Below are positions 1 to 5,501 of a stretch of DNA of 6,329 nt, one piece after another; positions within the stretch are counted from its first letter, which is position 1; each line of letters begins with the position of its first letter. The stretch covers positions 1 to 6,329 of the forward strand of contig JAYVQG010000230.1 in the NCBI GenBank assembly GCA_043757025.1. The letters run 5' to 3'. Position numbers and translations under genes: made by a program. This stretch comes from Limnoglobus sp043757025. GTDB lineage: Bacteria > Planctomycetota > Planctomycetia > Gemmatales > Gemmataceae. The notes under the pieces are model-generated. The model made no database searches. It was not told where the DNA came from and saw only the letters and a program-made list of their open reading frames with translations.

Positions 1-29
1 AGGGCCTGGAGAAGCGCGAGGCAAGGTGA
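1..29 (+). CDS. Possible 3' end of an upstream plus-strand gene (partial)
   Basis: One frame reads GLEKREAR followed by TGA at 27-29, with mostly G or C in third codon positions, as expected for a GC-rich planctomycete gene. The other two plus frames also stay open to about base 96 and base 103 (the second of these stops within the ATGA at the start of the next gene), so the choice of frame is uncertain. Eight residues are too few to name a family. It could equally be non-coding leader sequence for the gene at 100. Confidence 0.22.
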
Positions 30-99
30 GTTTACGAAAGTCGCGATCGAGAAGAGCGGATTTCGCAGGGGTTTTCACGCGACCGGGAATTGCTGACGA

Positions 100-312
100 A
101 TGAGCCAAATATCGTTTCTTGATGGACTGCTGATGAATCTTCGACAAGAGATTCAGCGGGGTCGGCGAGAATACCTATCTCAAGATCAGGCTTACGAACA
201 TTTAAAGCAATCCACCGGACAGGATTTCGGCTACGATTTCGACCAGTGGGAGGCGTGGATAGTTCAGCACCCCGAATTGATCCATCATTCGCCGAGGAGG
301 ACCGACGCATAA
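100..312 (+). CDS. Small hypothetical protein, 70 aa
   Basis: This is a short acidic and aromatic-rich soluble protein with no signal peptide and no membrane segment. The central part (about residues 25-60) has the pattern YLSQDQAYEHLKQSTGQDFG, then YDFDQWEAWIVQHPEL. This looks like a helical small domain of a kind I associate with short planctomycete proteins of unknown function, but I cannot give it a family name. ATG at 100 is the first in-frame start. A second ATG at 133 would remove 11 residues. Neither has a strong Shine-Dalgarno sequence. The start overlaps the stop of a short upstream frame (ATGA at 100-103), so it may be translationally coupled to something left of the window. It converges on the SUKH gene with only 30 bases between the stops, and no terminator hairpin is visible there. 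Confidence 0.6.
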   Translation: MSQISFLDGLLMNLRQEIQRGRREYLSQDQAYEHLKQSTGQDFGYDFDQWEAWIVQHPELIHHSPRRTDA

Positions 313-342
313 GGTCGGCCCGCTGGTGGCGTCGATAACAAA

Positions 343-828
343 CTAGTTTTCGTCTAAGTACAGACTGTTCATGAAGGAGTCAAAATCATCGGCGAGCAGA
401 ACGGGTTGTGTGTTAGCGCCACTTATCCATTCAAAACCCCACCAGAAAATCTTTGCTGTATCGACACCAATCAGTGCAAGACAAATTAGGCCACCAGGAC
501 TATCGGCGATGGGCAGCAAATGGTCCGGAAGCCGACCGGCCAGACCTTCTTTAGTGTCCATAATATCATATCCATCATCTGGTTTTACGCCGAGGAACAC
601 CTCGACACCACCGTATGGTTTCGCGGGTTGCCCATACTCTGGAAATGCTACACCAGCACCAGACACAAACCCATATCGCGAAAGAAACTGGCGGTAGTCG
701 ACTGGAAGTGGATGCCCGATTGTCCTTTCAAAATCGAGGAGTGCTTTCTCCGAAAGCCGAACCGGTTTATCAACCGGTTCCAGTTCCAACCGCTTCACGA
801 TTTGTTGGTATTTGTTGGGCATAGACAC
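343..828 (-). CDS. SMI1/KNR4 (SUKH) family protein
   Basis: The 161-residue protein has the SUKH-fold landmarks in order. An N-terminal helix leads to LPVDYRQFLSRYG (41-53), the typical LPxDYxxFL motif. A glycine-rich segment follows (54-80). Next come HLLPIADSPGGLICLAL (103-119), the usual strand preceding a cofactor-free core, and a C-terminal ADDFDSFMNSL helix (146-156), where family members often have a similar F-x-x-F/L helix. Length and motif order fit a complete single-domain member. SUKH proteins are known mainly as immunity proteins of polymorphic toxin systems, but many are orphans with unknown roles. No toxin gene is recognisable nearby. The start is GTG at 828, with an ATG two codons in (822) as an equal alternative; neither has a clear ribosome site. 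Sampled lines of this gene are about 42-52% GC, well below hisC and hisD, which suggests recent acquisition. Function here is inferred from the fold only. Confidence 0.8.
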   Translation of the reverse strand: MSMPNKYQQIVKRLELEPVDKPVRLSEKALLDFERTIGHPLPVDYRQFLSRYGFVSGAGVAFPEYGQPAKPYGGVEVFLGVKPDDGYDIMDTKEGLAGRLPDHLLPIADSPGGLICLALIGVDTAKIFWWGFEWISGANTQPVLLADDFDSFMNSLYLDEN

Positions 829-887
829 TCATTGTTTAAAGACCGTGCGTCGAAAGATCTCGCCTTTGACCCTGCCTTGATGTACTA

Positions 888-1259
888 TCAGCCAGCAAAT
901 ATCATGCTGACCACACATGCCAAGCAGTGAAAGAGGGCCGTCGGAACCAGCAGCACCGCGATCAACACCTTGAGAACCCTCGGCCAAACGGCGCGGCTTT
1001 GCGGAACGAGTGCTCCCAGTGCCAGCATGTCGAGAAGCATAACGACCATGAGGTAGGGCAGGATTCGGCGGCTGACATATCCGTCCCTTTGCAGGGCATC
1101 GACCACATCGGGGGCCGGTCCCCATCGCTCCGCCAGTCGAGTGCCATAACACATGATGAGGTAGTACGTCACCCACGCGGCTGCCAGAAGCCCCAGCGCG
1201 ATGACGGGCCACATCCGCGAACCACGATAGTCGTTGCCAGCGTCAGGAAGCGGGTCCAT
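888..1259 (-). CDS. Small three-helix membrane protein, unknown function
   Basis: This 123-residue protein has three predicted membrane segments: about 17-38 (rich in Leu, Ala, Tyr), 66-84 and 96-120. A charged soluble loop between the first two contains the short stretch RWGPAPDVVDALQRDGYVSRR (40-65), where DALQRDGY could form a short helix. Only the loop and the 15-residue N-terminus carry many charges. I do not recognise the family. GTG and ATG alternatives were weighed: the ATG at 1259 is preceded by GAGGG with an eight-base gap, so that start is preferred over the internal Met16. The gene lies 53 bases downstream of another small membrane protein gene and 59 bases upstream of the SUKH gene, all in the same direction, so co-transcription is plausible but unproven. 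Confidence 0.62.
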   Translation of the reverse strand: MDPLPDAGNDYRGSRMWPVIALGLLAAAWVTYYLIMCYGTRLAERWGPAPDVVDALQRDGYVSRRILPYLMVVMLLDMLALGALVPQSRAVWPRVLKVLIAVLLVPTALFHCLACVVSMIFAG

Positions 1260-1312
1260 CCGGTGTACCCTCTAATGTCGACCGAACTCACGGAACCGCC
1301 TACCCGAGTAAT

Positions 1313-1609
1313 TTATGAAACTGAGACGACCGCCGGAGTGCCTTTCGGTCGGCGAGAGCGAGTGAGCCTCCACCACGCGACCGTAGCCACAGACACCCCG
1401 ATCCCGGCTGCAACCCCCACAGTCAGCCCGAGCAGGTATATGACATTAAACTCGGCCGCCTTGAACGCCTCGGGTGGCGAATTGGTCGGCATGCCGTGCC
1501 CCTCGAAGAATACCCCGAGTGTCGCTGCCCGTCGGGCCGTGTCCACTGCGACGTACCCGACTCCGACAGTCAGCGATATTGCGACGACCCACAGTAGAGA
1601 CCGCCACAT
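1313..1609 (-). CDS. Small two-helix membrane protein, unknown function
   Basis: This 98-residue protein has two hydrophobic segments, about 5-22 and 54-79, joined by a loop of about 30 residues (DTARRAATLGVFFEGHGMPT and following). The basic tail RLTRSRRPKG (81-90) favours a cytoplasmic C-terminus. The frame stays open much further upstream into hisC (to 2137), but that extension is arginine-rich shadow sequence. The ATG at 1609 is preceded by a strong GGAGGAGGG with a seven-base gap, which decides the start; an ATG at 1636 lies upstream of that ribosome site. It begins 50 bases after the hisC stop, on the same strand, so it may be the distal gene of the his transcript. No family is recognised, and nothing links it to histidine synthesis. 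Confidence 0.62.
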   Translation of the reverse strand: MWRSLLWVVAISLTVGVGYVAVDTARRAATLGVFFEGHGMPTNSPPEAFKAAEFNVIYLLGLTVGVAAGIGVSVATVAWWRLTRSRRPKGTPAVVSVS

Positions 1610-1659
1610 TGCGAAGCCCTCCTCCGCCGATCGCATTTTGGATGTCAACAGCAACCACC

Positions 1660-2700
1660 CTACACAATCTTCCGCAATTCCATCAGCAGGCGGTCGATTT
1701 CGGCGTCGGTGCCGACGCTGATGCGTAGGCCGTCGTAGCCGCTGTAATTCATGTAGCGGACGAGGATGTTTTTGGATTTGAGGGCTTCGTAGATCGGCTT
1801 GTGTGCGCGATCCGAACGGCGGCACCAGAGGAAATTTGCGTGGCTCGGCGTAACGTGGAAGCCGAGCGAGGCGAGTTCGGCGTGCATTCGGCCCCGCGTC
1901 GCTACGATCTTCGCGCGGACGTCGGCGAAGTACAGCGGGTCTGCAATTGCGGCGGTGGCGGCTACGAGGCTGAGCGCGTCGCAGTTGTACGAGTCCTTCA
2001 CTTTGGTCAATTCGAGAATCGTAGCGGGATCGGCAATCGCGATGCCGAAGCGAATGCCGGCGAGCGAGTACGACTTGCTGAAACTGCGCGTGACGATGAG
2101 GTTCGGGCAGGTTTTTAAGAGCGAGATGCCGTTCCATTCGGCGAAGTCGCCGTACGCTTCATCGAGGACGAGCGGCCCGCCGACTTCCTTCGCCAGCCGC
2201 GCCACTTCCGCCGGTCGCAAACAGGTGCCCGATGGCGAGTTCGGATTCGCGAGAAACGTGAGGTTCGCGCCCGACTTCGGCCACGGTTTCGGCAGTTGCC
2301 AATCGTCGGTAAAGCGAACCGACTCGAACCGCGCACCCTGGATTTGCGCGAGCGTTTCGTAAAGGATGTAACTCGGCGTCGGCGAGACGATCGAGCCGCC
2401 TTCGGGAACGAAGGCGCGGGTGAGGATCGTGAGAATATCGTCCGAGCCGTTGCCGACGAGAATCGCGTCGGGTTCGACGCCGAGAATGCGACCTGCGACC
2501 TTGCGGAATGCCTCGCCGTTCGACTGCGGATATTTGCGTAACGTGTTGCCGGTCAGGGCGGCGCGAATGGCATCGAACACCCGCGGCGACGGCGGGTACG
2601 GGTTCTCGTTGGTGTTGAGCTTGACGATGTCGGTCGCGTTGAGCTGCTCGCCCGGCACGTAACCGGCCATCTGGAGGATGTTGTCGCGGAATCCGTTCAT
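1660..2700 (-). CDS. hisC: Histidinol-phosphate aminotransferase HisC
   Basis: This is a PLP-dependent class I/II aminotransferase that converts imidazole-acetol phosphate and glutamate to histidinol phosphate and 2-oxoglutarate in cytoplasmic histidine synthesis. At 346 residues it matches the usual HisC length. Visible landmarks are LNTNENPYPPSP (28-39), the N-terminal substrate loop typical of HisC; GNGSDD (83-88), the PLP phosphate region; ANPNSPSG (151-158); VLDEAY (178-183), with Asp180 expected to bind the pyridine nitrogen; SFSKSYSLAGIRFG (206-219), with Lys209 as the Schiff-base lysine and Arg217; and LRISVG (325-330), with the C-terminal substrate-binding Arg326. Start: ATG at 2700 follows GGGAGGG at 2704-2710. 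An in-frame ATG at 2712 lies upstream of that ribosome site and would add only MGGI. The gene follows hisD by 167 bases of structured spacer. Some HisC-like enzymes also act on aromatic amino acids, but adjacency to hisD supports the histidine role. Confidence 0.95.
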   Translation of the reverse strand: MNGFRDNILQMAGYVPGEQLNATDIVKLNTNENPYPPSPRVFDAIRAALTGNTLRKYPQSNGEAFRKVAGRILGVEPDAILVGNGSDDILTILTRAFVPEGGSIVSPTPSYILYETLAQIQGARFESVRFTDDWQLPKPWPKSGANLTFLANPNSPSGTCLRPAEVARLAKEVGGPLVLDEAYGDFAEWNGISLLKTCPNLIVTRSFSKSYSLAGIRFGIAIADPATILELTKVKDSYNCDALSLVAATAAIADPLYFADVRAKIVATRGRMHAELASLGFHVTPSHANFLWCRRSDRAHKPIYEALKSKNILVRYMNYSGYDGLRISVGTDAEIDRLLMELRKIV

Positions 2701-2703
2701 AAT

Positions 2704-2710
2704 CCCTCCC
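2704..2710 (-). promoter_or_regulatory. hisC ribosome-binding site
   Basis: The minus strand reads GGGAGGG, three bases from the ATG at 2700 (the GGAGG core is four bases away, slightly short). It decides the start of hisC at 2700 rather than 2712. Its first three G residues are also the end of segment C of the leader inverted repeats, so pairing of B with C would partly mask it. Confidence 0.65.
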
Positions 2711-2796
2711 ATGGTTACACCATGGGCTATACGAGCGATCCCTAAAGGACCGAAGAACCATCATCGAACCTGAAGGGTCGCTATGTCAGCCCATGG
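2708..2796 (-). promoter_or_regulatory. Switch-like inverted repeats in the hisD-hisC spacer (hisC leader)
   Basis: In RNA order there are three related segments: A, CCATGGGCT (2796-2788); B, AGCCCATGG (2728-2720); and C, CCATGGG (2714-2708). A and B pair over nine bases. This pairing continues inward across a 5x5 internal loop with AGCGA-CCCT (2784-2776 side) against AGGG-T-CGCT (2742-2733 side), giving about 18 pairs. Alternatively B pairs with C over seven bases with the loop TGTAA. The two folds exclude each other, and the B:C fold covers part of the hisC ribosome site. The pairing is seen directly. A regulatory role is inference; a small palindromic mobile repeat is the main alternative. 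Confidence 0.45.
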
Positions 2797-2835
2797 AGAT
2801 ACCATCGGACGGGGAAACAGCCCACGAAAACCAAT

Positions 2836-2854
2836 GGCACGTAAAAAACGTGCC
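2836..2854 (-). terminator. Hairpin just after the hisD stop
   Basis: This is a perfect seven-base inverted repeat, GGCACGT, five-base loop, ACGTGCC, beginning 13 bases beyond the hisD stop codon. In the minus-strand RNA the loop is U-only, and the sequence after the stem is AUUGGUUUUCG, only weakly U-rich. It may be a partial terminator, a processing or stabilising 3' hairpin separating hisD from hisC mRNA, or a protein site. It is not a canonical intrinsic terminator. Confidence 0.4.
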
Positions 2855-2867
2855 CCACATCGGATAC

Positions 2868-4370
2868 CTACTTCTTGACCGGAATCGGTGATGGCGTAGT
2901 GGCGACGACCGGTGGCGCGACACCGGCGGCGATTGCTGCCGCCGCGGCCGCAGCGGCGGCGGCCGCGGCGATCACTTTCTCGGGCTTGGGCTTCGGGCGG
3001 GCGGCGGGGCCGTTGTCGTTCGCACGCTGTTCGACGCTCGCGGCATGGCCGGTCAGGCCTTCCTTTTTCGCCAAGTAGATCACGTCTTCTGCGATGTCCT
3101 TCAGGCCGTTGCGGGTGAACCGCAACACGCTCGTTCGCTTGCGGAAATCGTTGGAAGTCAGGCCGCTACTGAAGCGTGCGGTGCCTGCGGTCGGGAGAAC
3201 GTGCGACGGGCCAGCGGCGTAGTCGCCGACTGCCACGGGGCTGAACGGGCCGAGGAAAATCGCACCGGCGTTGTCGATCTCTTCGGCGAAGCCATCGGGG
3301 TCGCGGGTCTGAATGTGCAGGTGTTCGGGTGCCAGTGCATTCACGCACTCGATCGCGGAGGCTTTGTCCGGTGCCAGCACGAACGCACCGTAGCGCTCGA
3401 ACGATTCTTTCGCCATGTCGCCGCGCGACAGCTTCGCGATTCGCTTGTTCAGGGCTTCTTCGACTTCGCCGAGGAGCGGTTCGTACCACGTCACCAAGAT
3501 CGGCACGCCGGGCGCGTGTTCGGCCTGCGCCAGAAGGTCCAGAGCGACGTATGCGGGGTGGGCGGAGTCATCGGCGGCGACGACGATTTCGCTCGGCCCG
3601 GCGATGCAGTCGATCGCCACTTGACCGTAAACGTAACGCTTGGCGAGCGCGACGAACTGGTTGCCCGGCCCGACGATCATCTCGACGGGCTTGAGGCCCT
3701 CGACGCCGTACGCCATCGCGGCAATCGCCTGCGCCCCGCCGATGCGGTACACCTCGGTGATGCCGAGTTCGTGGCAGGCCGCGAGCATATCTTTGTTGTA
3801 AGCGCCGGTGTCTTTCGGCGGCAAACAGACGATGATGTCCTTCACGCCCGCCGACTGTGCGGGAACGACCGTCATGAGCAACGTCGATGGGTAAGCGGCC
3901 GCCCCACCGGGACAGTAGACGCCGACGCGGTTCATCGGGCGATAGCGCATCGACAATTCGTGCTGCCCGGACACGCGCAACAAGGCGTCTTGGTGTAGCA
4001 ATCCCGACTGGAACGAATCGACGTTGTAGCGGATGCGGCGAAGCACATCGAGGTATTCGGGGGCCGCCGCAGCGTGGGCTTCGGCGATCTCCGAAGGCTT
4101 GACCCGGATGGCGTCGGCCTTGAGTTTGACCTTGTCGAGTTGCTCGGTGTATTGCAGAACGGCAGCCACGCCTTTGGCCTTCACATCGAGGCAGATGCGC
4201 TCGACGGCTTGCGTCGGCGTCAGGGCTTCCCCGAACACGGCGAGCGTGAGCTTCTTACTCTGTGGCGTAGTGATTTCCGAATCGGGCCGGAACTGGTCGC
4301 GGAGTTTGGCGAGTTGCGAATTCGCGTTGTTCGCCGTTAAGTCAATACGACGAATTTTCAAAGCACCCAT
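2868..4370 (-). CDS. hisD: Histidinol dehydrogenase HisD with polyalanine C-terminal tail
   Basis: This NAD-dependent zinc enzyme oxidises histidinol through histidinal to histidine, the last two steps of histidine synthesis in the cytoplasm. Recognisable parts are RVGVYCPGGAAAYPST (148-163); IGGAQAIAAMAYG (210-222); IVGPGNQFVALAKR (232-245), near the signature region; and IAGPSEIVVAAD (256-267). The zinc ligand residues expected are Gln282 and His285 (AQAEHAP), Asp383 (GDYAAGPSHVLPT) and His442 (GLTGHAAS). Glu349-His350 (APEHLHIQT) are the catalytic base pair, and His390 is also present. The core ends near residue 450, about the family's usual length. A tail of some 50 residues follows: basic and proline-rich (PARPKPKPEK type), 12 alanines (468-479), then a Pro/Val/Thr segment ending VKK. 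The start at 4370 fits the conserved N-terminus. An upstream GTG/ATG extension to 4514 would run through the leader and is rejected. GAGG lies ten bases upstream. Confidence 0.95.
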   Translation of the reverse strand: MGALKIRRIDLTANNANSQLAKLRDQFRPDSEITTPQSKKLTLAVFGEALTPTQAVERICLDVKAKGVAAVLQYTEQLDKVKLKADAIRVKPSEIAEAHAAAAPEYLDVLRRIRYNVDSFQSGLLHQDALLRVSGQHELSMRYRPMNRVGVYCPGGAAAYPSTLLMTVVPAQSAGVKDIIVCLPPKDTGAYNKDMLAACHELGITEVYRIGGAQAIAAMAYGVEGLKPVEMIVGPGNQFVALAKRYVYGQVAIDCIAGPSEIVVAADDSAHPAYVALDLLAQAEHAPGVPILVTWYEPLLGEVEEALNKRIAKLSRGDMAKESFERYGAFVLAPDKASAIECVNALAPEHLHIQTRDPDGFAEEIDNAGAIFLGPFSPVAVGDYAAGPSHVLPTAGTARFSSGLTSNDFRKRTSVLRFTRNGLKDIAEDVIYLAKKEGLTGHAASVEQRANDNGPAARPKPKPEKVIAAAAAAAAAAAAIAAGVAPPVVATTPSPIPVKK

Positions 4371-4421
4371 GTCTGGACTACCTCGTACCTCGGGCGGATT
4401 GGTACCGTATCCGGGTTTCGT

Positions 4422-4471
4422 ACGACGTGGCGGTAGCGTCGGTGAAACCGATTCGCTCCGTAGTACGTCGT
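4422..4471 (-). promoter_or_regulatory. Long leader hairpin in front of hisD
   Basis: Nested arms pair along the whole segment: ACGACGT (4422-4428) with ACGTCGT (4465-4471), CGG (4431-4433) with CCG (4458-4460), AGCG (4435-4438) with CGCT (4454-4457), and TCGGT (4439-4443) with ACCGA (4447-4451), with a three-base loop. That is 19 pairs interrupted by small internal loops. It lies 51 bases upstream of the hisD start, and its outer end sits at the expected transcription start of the predicted promoter. No T-run follows it in the minus-strand direction, so it is not a terminator for the gene upstream. The role is unknown: an mRNA 5' stabiliser, an attenuator element or a protein site are possible. 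Confidence 0.45.
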
Positions 4472-4476
4472 TGTAA

Positions 4477-4505
4477 TTTATACAAAAATCGTCGTCGAAC
4501 CGCAA
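4477..4505 (-). promoter_or_regulatory. Candidate sigma70-type promoter for hisD
   Basis: The minus strand has TTGCGG (4505-4500), a 17-base spacer, then TATAAA (4482-4477), close to the -10 consensus and with ideal spacing; the -35 box matches three of six positions. Transcription would start near 4470, giving a leader of about 100 bases. Planctomycete promoters are poorly characterised, so this is a prediction. Confidence 0.35.
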
Positions 4506-4599
4506 CATTTCCATCGAAAATCGCTGCCGAACTCGAGTGGCATGTTGTGATTTAGCAACGGCTTGCGACGATTATGCCGAATGGGAATCGCGAAGGGTG

Positions 4600-5061
4600 T
4601 CAATCCGATGTTTTTTTCCTACGGGCCGCCCAGCGAGCGACGAACGTCAGGCTGCCGATCGCCGCGAGGCCAACCGCCGCCATCACCCAACGCATCGGCC
4701 CCGTGAACGCGGCACGGTCGGGGCCATCGGCGATGGAAACCGTTTCGACGGCTACGGGCGGAATGGTGAACGTCGTCTTCGCGGTGTGCCCGGCCCCGGC
4801 ATTCACGCGGACCTCGTACTTCCCCGCGAGTGGGGCATCGAATGTCCAGACGCCGTGATTGTCCGTTTTCCCCTCGGAAATCAGCACATTGGCCGCGTCG
4901 AAGACCGTCACTTTTGCAGAGGGAGCGGGGGTGTCGTCGTCGTAAAACGTCTCGATGGTCACTTTGCCATCGAGCAGTTTGACGTCGATCCCGACCGCGT
5001 GCGCCTGCGCTACCGATGCGAACGCCAGACAGATTGCCACGACTGCCAGGAATCGAATCAC
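4600..5061 (-). CDS. Secreted Ig-like domain protein with C-terminal membrane anchor
   Basis: The 153-residue protein starts with a clear signal peptide (1-20, ending SVAQA) and a likely cleavage before His21, giving a mature N-terminus HAVGIDVKLL. Residues 22-100 form a beta-sandwich resembling carboxypeptidase-regulatory or DUF4198-like domains: VTIETFYDDDTPAPSAKVTV (34-53), then SEGKTDNHGVWTF (62-74) and GKYEVRVNAGAGH (80-92). A single membrane helix (about 123-143) is followed by the basic stop-transfer tail RRKK, so the domain faces the periplasm. Such domains, with an N-terminal histidine after signal cleavage, occur among proteins of nickel/cobalt uptake systems (NikL/CbiL type) and other metal-related genes, but no transporter gene is visible here, so a metal role is only a suggestion. 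The start is GTG at 5061, supported by AGGGGA with a seven-base gap. The gene lies 229 bases upstream of hisD, which has its own candidate promoter. Confidence 0.75.
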   Translation of the reverse strand: MIRFLAVVAICLAFASVAQAHAVGIDVKLLDGKVTIETFYDDDTPAPSAKVTVFDAANVLISEGKTDNHGVWTFDAPLAGKYEVRVNAGAGHTAKTTFTIPPVAVETVSIADGPDRAAFTGPMRWVMAAVGLAAIGSLTFVARWAARRKKTSD

Positions 5062-5488
5062 GGCAAAATCCCCTGAAAACGAACAGTTCCGAGTGTCATT
5101 TTACGAGATTGTCGCACCGATCGGAATGGCGGCGTCTCGTTCTGATAGATTTGAAGCCAGTGAAGAATTATTTCGTTATATTTTGACGTTTCCGCGAAGG
5201 ATCGTCGTGCAGAGCGGGAATCGAACTCTCGTTCTGTTTCCGCGTTTTCCGTTGATTCCGTGGTTCTCTTCCATTCTTAAAACCGAACAGCAGAAACGAA
5301 CGAAATCACCACGGAAAACACGGATCACACGGAAATGAAAACGCAAAACTAAAATCCGCCAAAGAGCTGTTATCCAGGGCGTTACGTGCAGAGCGGGAAT
5401 CGAACTCTCGTTCTGTTTCCGCGTTTTCCGTTGATTCCGTGGTTCTCTTCCATTCTTAATTAAAAATGAACAGCAGAATCACCACGGA
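5062..5488. other. Gene-free stretch with two palindromic repeat units
   Basis: No credible gene fits these 427 bases. The part next to the Ig-like gene (5062-5205) includes an AT-rich block (about 5155-5190), but no promoter pair with good spacing could be picked out. The rest is two repeat units (5206-5336 and 5385-5501) separated by about 48 unique bases. Confidence 0.6.
5206..5336. repeat. Repeat unit 1 (palindromic, tRNA T-arm-like end)
   Basis: The first 75 bases (5206-5280) are identical to 5385-5459. The remainder matches unit 2 with small insertions. An imperfect inverted repeat is inside: 5237-5267, made of three TTCCG-containing modules spaced about 10-11 bases apart, pairs with roughly 5304-5335, made of CACGGA modules. 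On the minus strand the end of the unit reads GAGAGTTCGATTCCCGC, which carries the TTCGATT loop typical of a tRNA T-arm. Confidence 0.8.
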
Positions 5489-5501
5489 TCACACGGAAAT
5501 G
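5385..5501. repeat. Repeat unit 2, running into the Nudix gene end
   Basis: The first 75 bases are a perfect copy of unit 1. The distal arm lacks one nine-base AAACACGGA module and a ten-base insertion present in unit 1. The arms 5425-5443 and 5481-5499 can form a stem of about 17 pairs with small bulges. The unit overlaps the last codons and stop of the Nudix gene (stop at 5489-5491) and would lie at the 3' end of its mRNA, where it may act as a stabilising or terminating hairpin. Confidence 0.8.

Noticed and set aside
927..1721. 264-codon plus-strand open frame
   Set aside because: It lies opposite two membrane genes and the hisC end, has low-complexity Arg/Pro/Thr content and no recognisable domain; a GC-driven shadow.
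1610..2137. Long version of the two-helix membrane protein reading into hisC
   Set aside because: The extra part is arginine-rich antisense-frame sequence inside hisC, and a strong ribosome site marks 1609 as the start.
3045..3998. 317-codon plus-strand open frame
   Set aside because: It is fully antisense to hisD, whose catalytic residues are all intact; the plus frame is Arg/His/Val-rich shadow.
4422..4471. Intrinsic terminator for the Ig-like gene
   Set aside because: No T-run follows the stem in the minus-strand direction, and the hairpin lies downstream of a candidate promoter.
4371..4514. N-terminal extension of hisD up to 4514
   Set aside because: It adds 48 residues with no resemblance to HisD, reads through the leader hairpin and promoter, and the start at 4370 fits the usual HisD N-terminus.
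5206..5240. Complete tRNA gene on the minus strand
   Set aside because: Only a T-loop-like end is present; the T-stem has mismatches and no acceptor, D or anticodon arm can be built.
5206..5501. CRISPR array
   Set aside because: There are only two units, they are over 110 bases long with variable arms, and there are no regular short spacers.
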